A DNA stretch of 64,000 nucleotides from Platanthera guangdongensis (taxonomy: Eukaryota; Streptophyta; Magnoliopsida; Asparagales; Orchidaceae): NCBI GenBank assembly GCA_039583875.1, contig CM077157.1, positions 76,322,346 to 76,386,345 on the forward strand, read 5' to 3'. The translations under genes were made by a program, and so were the position numbers. The notes beneath the pieces were generated by a model that was not told where the DNA came from, ran no database searches, and worked only from the letters and a program-made list of their open reading frames with translations. Within the stretch, counting starts at the first letter, position 1. Every line of letters begins with the position of its first letter. This document shows, in pieces, positions 23,204 to 33,530 of the stretch.

Positions 23204-26200
23204 ATGGCCGTCTCAGTTGCTGTTCTGGCCGCAATGAAATTTGATGCAGGTTTTGACATTGACATGGATTCTTTCAGCACCAGTGATCAAATCTTCCAAG
23301 ATATACTAGAACTTTTCAAGGAACAAAAGCTAGTTACACTAATGACTACCAGGATCAAGTTAGCTGCTGATGAAATAAAGGAATGGGTATATACTGCCCA
23401 CAACCAGGATCAGAATACAGTTGTTGGATCAATTTCAGGAACCCAGGTATCTCTCACACCTGCTGCTCTGACAGAGATTTTTGGATTGAATTCTGGAGAA
23501 GCCTCTGTTGAACTGTCTGGATAAGAATTTTCTGATTTACTTAATAGAATGGGTCATTCAGATGCAAACCCTAGCAAACTCCTGAAGAAAAATCTATCTG
23601 TGGAGTACAGATTTTTGGCTGATGTTGTAGGAAAGGTGTTATTGGCCAAACACTCAGCCCATGATACCATCTACAGGTATCAGCTATGCTTGACGGGTGC
23701 TCTAGTGGATAAGAAACAACTGAATTGGGGAGAAATCTTCTTTGATCTGATTAAGAAGAAGATCAACAAGAATTTTGTTAACTATGGAAGGATACTAGGG
23801 CTATTTCTTCAGAATAGATGCCCTGCTTTGCTAGTTTCCATTGGGGTGCACATTAATGCCTCCAAGAGGCTCACCTGTGCCCTGTTTGGAAAGTGGGACA
23901 GGCAAATAGTGAAGCCCAGCAGGCTCTCTACAAGTGGAACTTCAGGTATAAGGACTATTGTAGTCTCTTCCCCTCAAGTCTCTACCCCTGCAGAAGACTT
24001 GCCTACTTCTTCACCTCCTCCTCCACCTTTTATTTCATCTCCACCAGTCACATCCACCATTACAGTTTCCTCCACCATCATAATTTCCAGCCCATCTCCA
24101 ACTTCTATCCATTCTCCAACTCTTCCACTAACTGAAGAAATCTTCCACCCTTTACATCACTACCCTCAACAAGACATTGATTCATCATCCAACATTCCAT
24201 CTTTCAATCTGATAGATGATTCCTTTATGGATGATTCCCCTTCATCCCCTCCTGATCTACCCTCTTCATCCATATCATATCAACAATTGCTTCAAGACAT
24301 CATTGCACAACCCTCCTTCATACCCTCTATTTCAATTCCATTATCTTCCATTTCCACAATCCCCATATCTCAACCTTCATTTCCACCATCCACCAGCTCT
24401 CCACCCACATCTCCAGCTGCTCCACCTTCAGTCCCTACCTCTGCTCAAGTCCCTCTTGAGCATGTAGATCTTCTAGCTTTAGCAGACAGACTCTATGAGC
24501 TGTTAGCTCCCAGGCTATCACTCTTGTTGGAGACCTCGTTAGCTCACTTCTCAAGTCAGTTGCAGACCTGTCTGCTAGGCTCTCCTCTCTCATTCCTCCT
24601 CAGGCAATCCCTTCCTTTGGGTGCCTTGGTCCAACTTTCTCTGAATCTAGGCAGGGGGAGATGCCTCATGAAGGTGAAAGATTGTCTGATGCTGCTGCTG
24701 CTGCTGTTACTTTAGTTCAAGCTCAAGCCTCAACATCTCAAGTTACAGTTTTCTCAATGGACCTCCAGTCACTATTATTAGATTTTGATTCTATTTATTT
24801 CAGCTGTCTTCCAGAGCACACTGCAGTCCAGCCATCTGAAGATCTCTCTAAGGCCATTGTGCCTATTTCAAGCTGTGACACCAGTTTAATACATTCTTTT
24901 GTAAAGTCCCTTTCTGCTGCTGCTCCTGCAGTTTCTGTTGAAAGTACTGATGTTGTTGATATTGCTGTTAATTCTGATGTTTTAATATCTGAGGATATAC
25001 ATATGACAGAGGCACTTATTCTTGAGCCTGCTGTTATTGCTGCTGTTGCCCCTTCTAGTGATGATTTTCCAGCATCAACTGATACTACTGCTGATGTTAT
25101 TTCTGAAACTGCTGAAACTGCTAAAACTGTTGTATCTGAATCTGCTGCCCCAGTTACTGCTGTATCTACTGCTGCTGCTACAACTTCTTCTGCCAGTGTT
25201 ATTTCTACTACTCTTTCTACTATTGCTGTTACTACTATTGCTGTCACTACTGTTTCTCCTGCTCAATTACAACAACAAAAAGACTATCTGAAGTATTGAT
25301 GTACTATATGATGATCAAAGCTCAGAAAGTGATCAGTTCAGGACTAATTCAGATGATTCTTCTGCCACTATTGCAAGGAAAAGAAAGGCCAGAAGCAAGG
25401 CTATGAAAAGGGTTCCTCCAGCAAAAGTCAAAGACACAAATGATATTCCTTACTACATACTACATAACTGCCCTATCACAGAACATTGGATGCAATACTC
25501 CAAAAATCAACTAAAGGCCATGAAGAAAAAGAGAAAGTATGAGAAAGGATATTCACAGTTCAATCATCCTCCTCCTCCTCCTCCCTCACCTGATGCAGGT
25601 GCAGGTGGTAGTTTTGCTGTTCAACCCTCTGCCAGAAGCCAAACCTCTTATCAACCTCAAGGTAGATCCCAATATAGAGGAAGCCAATCCAGAGGCTATC
25701 AATCAAGGAGAGGAAACTATAGAGGAAACCAAAGAGAATTTCAAATCTATTCCAAAGGACATTCCAGGCAACACCCTTATTCAAGGGAAGGACAAGCTTC
25801 CACTGATACTACTTCAGGTCCCTTTCCCTACAAGCTTAAAGAGTTAGTCTCATCCAAAGCTCCTCCAGATAATCCCTCAAACAGATATGAGCCTCCAGTT
25901 CCTTTTGAGGATCCAGAGAATAATCCTACTTCATGGACAGCTAGGATGAAAGAATTAGCTGCTTTAAACCAGATCAAGAAAGCCAGAGAATAAGGCAAAG
26001 ACACCTCCAGTATTACTATATTATCAGATCAAAGGATAAAGGAACTTGAAAGATATTCATCCAGCAAGTTCTTTGATTCTGAAAGCTACATGAAGCTGCA
26101 CCCTGAAGCTGTAGTGCCCAGACCTAAGCAACAAACTTCTTTAGGTGCAGCTGATGACAGAAGATCTAAAAAGGAATCTCTTAATCCAAACAGAGAAATA

Positions 26201-26230
26201 GTACTCATAAAGAGCAAGGAAAAGGAGTAA
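23204..26230 (+). pseudogene. Env-like (post-pol) ORF of Copia-B, decayed
   Basis: Starts at ATG 23204. An in-frame stop (23522), frameshifts near 24530 and 25300, and a stop at 25991 break it; it ends at TAA about 26230. The N-terminal domain matches SIRE-1: DVVGKVLLAKHSAHD, LNWGEIFFDLIKKKI, YGRILGLFLQ, FGKWDR. Then comes a Ser/Pro/Thr-rich stretch (24000-24450), a helical part, an Ala/Thr/Val-rich region, a basic segment, and an Arg/Gly/Gln-rich part (25620-25760, RGNYRGNQ type) suggestive of RNA binding. I see no convincing signal peptide or membrane helix, so a cytoplasmic or nucleic-acid-binding role fits better than an envelope. Confidence 0.78.
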
Positions 26231-26377
26231 TTCTATAAGGTGACAGTTATTTTGATTTCTGATATATCTGAGATTATGTATGTGATTTTGCAATGTTTTG
26301 TTGTTATATTCTTGCTTTGTATGTTTTTAATTTTCCAATTTCTGTAAATAGTAATCCTAACCCAAATAGGGGGAGAG
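26231..26377 (+). other. Copia-B 3' untranslated end with polypurine tract
   Basis: Non-coding; aggGGGAGAG (26368-26377) directly precedes the 3' LTR. Another purine tract caggGGGAGA lies inside the env-like ORF near 24652. Confidence 0.8.
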
Positions 26378-27931
26378 TGTTAGAACACCCTAATACTGAT
26401 TTGGGACAGGATCACTATGTCTCTTGGAAACCTGTTTTGACCTCACTGTATAGATCTAAAGGTCAAGTAGAATTGAGTCTAAGGGTTAGTAGTTAGGTTT
26501 GGAAGCTGCCCTCAAGACCAGGTTTTTCAGTTTCTGGAGACTAAGACATTTCGTCGAGCTCAGTACGACGAATCGTCGAACTCCATTCGATGATCGGTGA
26601 GCTCACTTCGACAAATCGTCGAACTCCATTCGACGATCTCTGAGCCCAACTTCAACAAGTCGTCGAACTCCATTCGACGATCTTCGAGCTCAGATCGACG
26701 ATCTTGACTCCAGTTTGATTCTCTATATCTGAGCTCAGTTCGACGATAGTTGAGCTCAGATCGACGATCTCTGTTTTTGTCTAAGTCCAAATCTCTGAGC
26801 TCAGTTCAACGATAGTGGAGCTTAGTTCGACGTTTTTGTGAAGAGTTCAACGATTTTCAAGATTCAAATTCAGACAGTTGAGGAATTATTGTCAGCATTT
26901 AATTCAGAGATCTTGTAGCCGTTTTTAATTAATCTGGAGCAAGTTTCAAGGAATTATCAAGGAATGTTTTATTGGACTTTCCTCCAGAAGACAATTGCAA
27001 TTAAGGAAGTAATTAATGACAGGCTAACGACTATCTTGGACAGTGGATCATTTCTATTCAGACAAAAGGAATAAAAGATTAGATTTTTCATTCCTGCACT
27101 AGAAGAACAAGAAGTTAGAAAAATATTCTCTGCAATAACTCTTACAACATCAACAACAATTACACAAGAGAAAGAAAGAGAGTTGCAGACATTCTCAATC
27201 TCAAGATTCATACAAGAACACCATCACCAAAGGAGATCAACAAACTGAAATCTTTAGATCTTTTTTGATTCAAGTGTCCAAAGGCCATCATCATTCAAGA
27301 CTCCAGACACCTCACATTTCAGTTGTTGCTGAAATCATCATTTGCTGGAGATCAATTTTCTGAAGGCCTATCACCCTACTACAAAGCTTCACTTCCTGAA
27401 CAACTCAAGATCTCAGGGGGAGCTTTGACAACATCCACTATCTTCTCTCTGATTGTCGACAGAGAAGATCTTCTCTTCCCTCTCTGTCTCCCTTCTGTAA
27501 AGGGTTTTTCAAACTCCCTTCAAAAGTTTGTGATTAGTTTCTGAGACCTCATCAAAACACAGTGGTGACAAGATACCTGATCAAAAAATCTGGTTTGGTT
27601 TTTGAGCACCTTATCAAAAGCCCATTGGTGCCCAGGACACCTGATCAACTCATCCAGCAGTGGATTCCTACCTAGAGTGGTAGAAGAGTGGATGTACCCA
27701 GGTTGATTGGGGAACCACTATAGCTCCTTGTGTCATCTGGTTGCTTACTTTATTTTTGTTTCTGGCTCTAGCTTGTGATTACTTTGTGATTGCTTCTTGT
27801 TTAGATTACTTTATATTATTTGCTTCCCTGTTCACTTAGGATTACAACAACCGTTGTAAAAAGTTTTTAGCAAGCACCATATACTCTATTCACCCCCCTT
27901 TAGAGTATATCAGATCTAACTTGCACTTTCA
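26378..27931 (+). repeat. Copia-B 3' LTR (1554 bp)
   Basis: Starts TGTTAGAACACCC and ends CTTGCACTTTCA, followed by the target duplication gcccc. It includes the hairpin array 26551-26835 and an internal purine tract near 27417. Confidence 0.93.
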
Positions 27932-28137
27932 GCCCCTACGGGAAGTGAGAAAAAGATAGGTGCGTCTTATGAAGAAAAGGGGAAAGTAGTGGCCGAGTCA
28001 TCTGCATCCCGGACGCAACCTCACTTGCATAATTTGGAAGTACGAGAGCCGCAAAACCCAATTGGTGAAATTCAGCCTCGAGTGTTTAATTTGGCTCTAA
28101 CGCGAGAGATGCAAAATCGGGAGGCTGATCGGAAGTA
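27932..28137 (+). pseudogene. gag: G1 gag, segment 3 (C-terminal end)
   Basis: After the duplicated gcccc, the gag frame continues from 27937 without stop to TAA at 28135-28137. It ends with QPRVFNLALTRE, similar to the RVFALT stretch found at the gag-protease boundary of Tekay-type polyproteins, so the deletion of pol begins near that boundary. With segments 1 and 2 it makes about 390 uninterrupted codons. Confidence 0.8.
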
Positions 28138-28483
28138 AGGATAGTGACTTGTATCACTTGGATGATGTGCATATTGTATATATATGATGACTCAATAGTA
28201 ATGTGAATCCTGATAATGTGCCTACTGATGCGATTCCTGTACATATATGTGATATGTTATGATGTATGTCGACAAGTTGGTGCACTTGGTTCGATTCTGA
28301 TTTATGTATATGATGTTTAAGGGTATAGAGAATGTTTGAGCTATCAATCACCAGATGAAACTGTGGATAAAGCACATGTGGAGGTTGGATTATTGTAACA
28401 TATTTGATGTCATAACAATATGGTTGATGTTTTCCTTCCTCTGTGCAATTTCGTGGATGAAATTTCTTGAAGGAGGGGAGGGT
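28138..28483 (+). other. G1 residual 3' internal region with polypurine tract
   Basis: About 345 bp with no coding motif. It ends with cgtggatgaaatttcttgaa and the purine tract ggaggggaggg (28471-28482) next to the 3' LTR, as in autonomous Tekay/Del elements. The whole pol gene is absent. Confidence 0.75.
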
Positions 28484-28847
28484 TGTAACAGCCAAAATTT
28501 CAGTATGGGAAAATATTGGGTGACACGGCCAGGGATACGGGCGTGTCCCAAGGCGTGTCCCGCTCGAGTTAAGCAGTTGGGTGCATGGTCGACAAAATTC
28601 GGTCGACAAAGTGTACGAGAGGAACACGCCCTGTAACACGGGCGTATTAGGGGGCGTGACCTAGGGCGTGTCCTCCTTTATGTAGACAATCGAATCTTTG
28701 GTCGACAAAAGTGGTCGACAGAGGGAACACGTCGTGCTATATGGGTGTGTAGCATCCGACACGGGCGTGTCCCCTCTGGTCAATAAACTGCGCTCGACGA
28801 TCGTCGAGTGGCATGCAAGGGGTACACGGCCTGTGACACGGGCGTGT
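28484..28847 (+). repeat. G1 3' LTR, left part
   Basis: Starts TGTAACAGCC; aligns with 699-1070 of the 5' LTR, with the palindrome array. It is broken by LTR X at 28848 and continues at 40690. Confidence 0.9.
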
Positions 28848-29209
28848 TGTAACATCCCGATTTTTATTGGGCCACCAGGACCCTAGTGGGCCTAATAAAA
28901 GTGGCCCGAACCCTACCCATGATACGGTGGGAAATATCCCTAGGTGGGAAATAGAGCTAGAGAACTCTTAATTGAGTTCTGTCAGTTCATATGGCCTCGT
29001 ATAGTCAATATGAGCGCATCGGAACTCGTTCAGTTGGTCCCCGAGGTCATATAGTGGATGTGATCATTCCTCGTAAAACGCAACGAGAGCGAGATTTTGG
29101 ATGTTGAGTTAGAGAACTCCGAATCAAGTTCTGTCAGTTCATGTGGCCTCATATAGTCAATATGAGCACATCGGAGCTCATCACGTCACAATCCGAGATC
29201 TAACGACCT

Positions 29210-30153
29210 TCTTCAGAGATAGTCACTCCAGCCATCTATCTTGCCAAACTTTCCTGTGAACCAAGCAGGTTATCAAGCTCCAGCAGAGATGACTGAGTGG
29301 CCCAGCCTTGCACCGAGGTTACAAAGGCAACATACTCCTTCCACAAGCCGCGGATAATGTGCCTCTTCAACTTAGCCTCAGAGATCGGCTCATCAGGATC
29401 AAGCATTGATATCTCTGCACACAGACTCTTCATCTTCAAGAAGAAATTAGAGATAGTCAGGTCTCCTTGAGTTATCCTAGCCAACTAATTCTCCAAGAAC
29501 TGTAGCCTTGCTACATTCTTCCTGTTGAACAACCCATCAATAGTTGTCCATATGTCAGCAACTGACTCACATCCAATGATGTGATCAAACAACTCCGGTG
29601 AAATAGCCCTCTTTAGAGTAAACGCCGCCTTTGCGTTAGTTTTCCTCCAGACCATCACCTACTCAGCAGTCCCAAAAGCAGCTGTAACTTCCTGCCTGTC
29701 GTCACCACCGACGACCTCCCATAGCTCCTCGCCAAGAAGAAAACTCTTCATACATGACTTCCACTTCTTGAAGTTAGTCGTGGTCAAGAGTTCAAAACCT
29801 AGACCTCTTGCATAGTTCCCTTCCATTTGTAGCAAACTTTGGTTAAGCTTCCAGAAGCACATAACAACAATACAAGTTGATCACCGCTCAAGCAACTGAA
29901 ACATGCTCTGATACCATGTTGAATTTTCTCAAAGTGGTCACCGAGATAGCCTAATGCAAAATTAATATCCTCAGAACTATCAAGATCACACCTCGATCGT
30001 GCGGAAACCAGGAAAGCAAGCTCAATCAACCAAATGGAACTACAGGGGCAAGTAGATCATATATTTCTTATTTCTTCTTTACAAGGCGAGGTATACATGG
30101 CGAGACATGATTTTGCCAGTACACAGGAAAATAGGAAAAAAGACAAGTCAAAC
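29210..30153 (-). mobile_element. Truncated Copia element (LTR, PBS and gag start)
   Basis: On the minus strand a putative LTR of 235 bp (30153 down to 29919, TGTTTGACTT...AATTCAACA) is followed directly by TGGTATCAGAGCA, the iMet PBS, then a Copia gag start. The downstream end is lost near 29210, so gag beyond the capsid-like region, pol and the 3' LTR are missing. The right flank is atttg; I found no matching left duplication. Confidence 0.65.
29215..29862 (-). pseudogene. gag: Copia gag fragment (UBN2/DUF4219-like)
   Basis: The N-terminal part has FKKWKSCMKSFLLGEELWEVV, typical of Copia gag starts; the second part (29236-29484) has GDLTISNFFLKMKSLCAEI and LKRHIIRGLWKEY, typical of the UBN2 gag domain. 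Stops and at least one frame break separate the two, and the end is truncated. Confidence 0.75.
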
Positions 30154-31651
30154 AATTTGAGCGGACAAAATTGGAGACTGTCAGTCGTACACTCAGGGCA
30201 CTCAGGTCAAATTTTGGACTTTCGGCAAACGGACTCCGATTCAACCCCAGTCAGTGGTATTGGACTCGTGTGGTCAATACGAAGTCAACCGAAGTCGTTT
30301 CGGTCAATTTCGACGAAAATTGGTCAACCCGTGGTCAAATCAAGCATAGTCGCACACTGAAAAGCGTGCGCACACCAATTGTGACACGACACCCGAACTT
30401 CGACCCGACCCCGACGACTTGGACCCACTTTGATTTTGACCAGCAGGGGGGACCCACCCTAGGGTTGACTTGGTCAAAGCCTCCTAAAAATACACTTTTT
30501 GGATTTTTCTCCAAATGAGGGGCTCACCTCCTCTCCAAAGGAGGATGGCCCATACTTCCCTTCACTCTCCTTGGGCCCCCAACCAGCAAGCCCCCATCCC
30601 ACTATAAGTGGAGGCCCACCAATTTCTTCTCTCTCCCTCTCTCCCTCTTTCCCACCTAAAGGCCCAAGCCTATAAGGGCTCCTTTCCTTTTTCCCCACAT
30701 GGGGGAAAATAGGGGACCTCCACCTGTCATTGGACAGCTGGAGGGTGGAGATTAATCCCTCCCTAAGGAGGGATTAGTCCCACACCACCCAAAGGGAGGG
30801 AGCTCCCCCTCCCCCTCCCTATAAAAGCCACCCAACCCCCACTCTTTCCCTCACAGCTCATTAGAGCATCCCCCTCCCCCTGCTTCCCACTCTGCCGGAG
30901 TTCAGGTGGCCGAAAAAATACAAGCCGGAGCTCCTCGTCCCCTCCTCCACCACCTTGAGCCATGGCCGACCAAGCCGGGCCCTCCCGAGCCCATCAAACC
31001 CAGGTGGAAGCCTTCTCCCTCCCCCTTCTCCATTTTGGATGTCTTGCACGACGCTCCCGGCGGCCAGAGCGCCGCCGCCGTCATCCCCCTCCCCTCCCAT
31101 TTGAAAAAGAAGAAAACATCTCCGGCGACAGCCGGTGGCGGCAGGCTGCCGGACCACCGCTGGAGGGACCACCCACCACCGATGGGTTGGCCAGTGGTGG
31201 AGTCACGGCCGGCGGGCGGGCGGCGGGCGGTGGAGAAGCCCTGTAAGGGGCGGGTGATCGGTACAGGCGGAAGATGAACAGTGATATCTTTTTATAAACT
31301 TATATTATTATAATATTTATAAATATTATAATACTATAATAGTTTGATTTATTTAGAGACGTGAGTTTCGCCGAGCAGCGTAGAGAGAGAGAGAGAGAGA
31401 GAGTATATGAAGATTATATGTAGCACATGTATAGCGCACATGATTATTTAAACACTTAGGCTTCGACCATAGAACCGCTGTGATTTTAATATGTGATATA
31501 TAAAATCTGCAATGGTTTCCTGTTAATGCTTCCGCTATACTTTGATGGGTTGTGTATATTATGATTCGAGCTGAGCAAGGCAGCCATCTAGTGCTTGGAT
31601 AGGGTGGATTGTTTCCCCTAAAAGCACTGGGTGGGCGTCTTGGCCCAATAG

Positions 31652-33226
31652 TGAAAGTCCACCTAGTGTCAACTATCTTCACCTATGGGGGGGGGAGGGG
31701 GGAATAGGTGACGTGCAGCATTTTTGCGAAATTTAAATTGTACCTGCACACGAAAATAAAACAACACAACATAACAGAGTACACAAGCTATTTATAGTGG
31801 TTCCCCGATTTGGGTACATCCACTTTCCCCCTTCGACCTATCTCCCAACAAGGGAAGACTCGGTCACTTCTCCAACAGGATTGAAATCAAATCCTTGCAC
31901 TATCGGAAGGAACCCTTCCACACGTAGGAGTCAACACTCCCACAACACGGGTTGCACCCAACCCTTACAACTAGGAACCAACGTTCCTTTACAACAAAAG
32001 TAAGACTAGAATGTACAAGAGATACAAACTACGTTTGGAGACTAAGGTGTCCCTCTTCGTTGACGACGTGTTTTTGAAGTCCACGAAGAGTCCACAACCC
32101 TAGATCTCTCTTGGAGAGAATCTCCCCGGAACCGGCGGCGGCAAGATGGGCGGCGGCTAGGTTCATGGGATCGGCGGAGACAATGATGTGCGGCTGCTAT
32201 ACTTTGGAGATCCAAACTTCGTAGCGAAGCTAGCTAGGTCTACCAACGGTCACACTAGGATCAGTCGTCTTGATCGATTCGGACGGGGAAGATTTTCCCG
32301 ATCAACAAATCAAGAGACAAGAGATCTCCGGTTAGACACGTGAGACTCTAAGCTTGGCTAAGCTTCTGTCGCCGGAAGATTAGGAAGAATCACGATCAAA
32401 AGCGGCGACCAACTAGCGCGAGCGGCGACGGCGGCGGCGGAGCAGTTTCGCGATTTTAGGTCAAGATCGTCGCTCGGCTTCTTTCTATGTGTGTTCTCTG
32501 TTCAAAATACGCGTATATTTATACGGTGAAATACTCCAATATAACCGTTATGGGTTCCACCAGAAGAAACCCTAACCCCGATTCAAAACAGTGCCAGCGA
32601 CAGAATCCGGTCCAGAGGTTTCAAGAAAAATTCCCAAGTCAAAATCGGCGAGAATCACCTGTGATTCTCGTCGAATCGTCGAGAATCAAGGGTGATTCTC
32701 GACGATTCGGCGAGAATCACAAAGTGATTCTCGACGATTCGTCGAGAATCACAAAGTGATTCTCGTCGAGTTTGACTTGATTGCACTCTGATTTAGCCGG
32801 CGAGAATCAGCCAGTGATTCTCGACGATTCGGCGAGAATCACTAGTGATTCTCGCCGAATCGGCGAGAATCACTTGGTGATTCTCGTCGATTCTTACTTA
32901 GATGATTTTTCGTCTTACGCCTCTGAGCTGCTCTTTGACTCATCCTTGCTCCTTGTCTGCTCTTGCATAAACATAGCCATGTACTTGAAAGTAAGTGCAC
33001 TCCAATAGAGAGAGTACACGTAGGCCAACACACTGATCTGCTCACCGAGGGATTACGTCGTGCAGACCCGTGTATATTGACCTACTGCACTCTGACATTG
33101 GTGTGCACTTAGCGTGAAATAACTGCAAGCACAACTTGAAATATTCTGTCAAAAACATTGCCTATTTACCTTAGCTTGTTTAGGGGCTTCTTCAAATCAG
33201 GTACGTTGTGGATACAATACCCAACA
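31652..33226 (-). repeat. SIRE-2 3' LTR (1575 bp)
   Basis: Minus-strand TATAAATA at 32516-32523. The palindrome array covers 32644-32895 and includes the same 38-bp perfect palindrome as SIRE-1 (32825-32862). Confidence 0.93.
32644..32895. promoter_or_regulatory. Palindrome array in SIRE-2 left LTR
   Basis: Repeats of GGCGAGAATCA/TGATTCTCGTCGA in both orientations, upstream of the TATA box in element orientation. The other LTR has a shorter array at 40076-40292. Confidence 0.8.
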
Positions 33227-33530
33227 ATCTTCCCCTATTTGAAGAAGCCTAAACCCTACAAGCTAAGGTGAATAAAGCGTATGGGAATGAAAATCATAAC
33301 CTTGAAATTTAGCTGAGAGAGATATTCATTACCAATACCAATTTCTTGAGAGCAAACTTGGAGCCACCTTAGCCTTAGCCGAGAGGGTAATCTCCCCCTT
33401 TTCGGCTTCTGCAAATCTGGGTCTGTAGCATTTGACCCCTTGCTCCCCCTCAGGTCTTGCACCTGTGCTCACAATGGAGTTCCTGGCAGAGGCTCCCCCT
33501 AGAGGCATGATCCTGGAGCTTCTGTAGTCT
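33227..33530 (-). other. SIRE-2 post-pol region with multiple polypurine tracts
   Basis: The tract next to the LTR (33227-33237) is followed by three more AGGGGGAG-type tracts on the minus strand, near 33390, 33440 and 33493. Repeated purine tracts are a reported Sirevirus trait as I recall. No env-like coding sequence. Confidence 0.7.

Larger units (their letters stand above)
12734..27931 (+). mobile_element. Sirevirus-like Copia element Copia-B, full-length but decayed
   Basis: LTRs 12734-14291 and 26378-27931 with an exact duplication gcccc on both sides. It carries PBS, gag, pol (PR, INT, RT, RNase H), a separate env-like ORF, and a purine tract. It has the most complete gene set in the window, but gag, pol and env-like frames carry many stops and several frameshifts. 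LTRs differ by about 4% over the first 270 bp by eye. A 3.1 kb solo LTR (16560-19653) interrupts pol. Confidence 0.92.

Noticed and set aside
25022..25291. Leu-rich frame resembling membrane segments in the env-like region
   Set aside because: It is the out-of-frame reading of an Ala/Thr/Val/Ser repeat (GCT/ACT-type codons shifted by one); the frame consistent with upstream and downstream parts has no such Leu run.
29210..30153. Left target duplication for the truncated Copia fragment
   Set aside because: No copy of the right flank atttg was found beside the left end; the element is truncated there.
30760..31280. Overlapping Gly/Pro/Arg-rich frames on both strands
   Set aside because: GC-rich leader of LTR X; no start context, domain or conservation.
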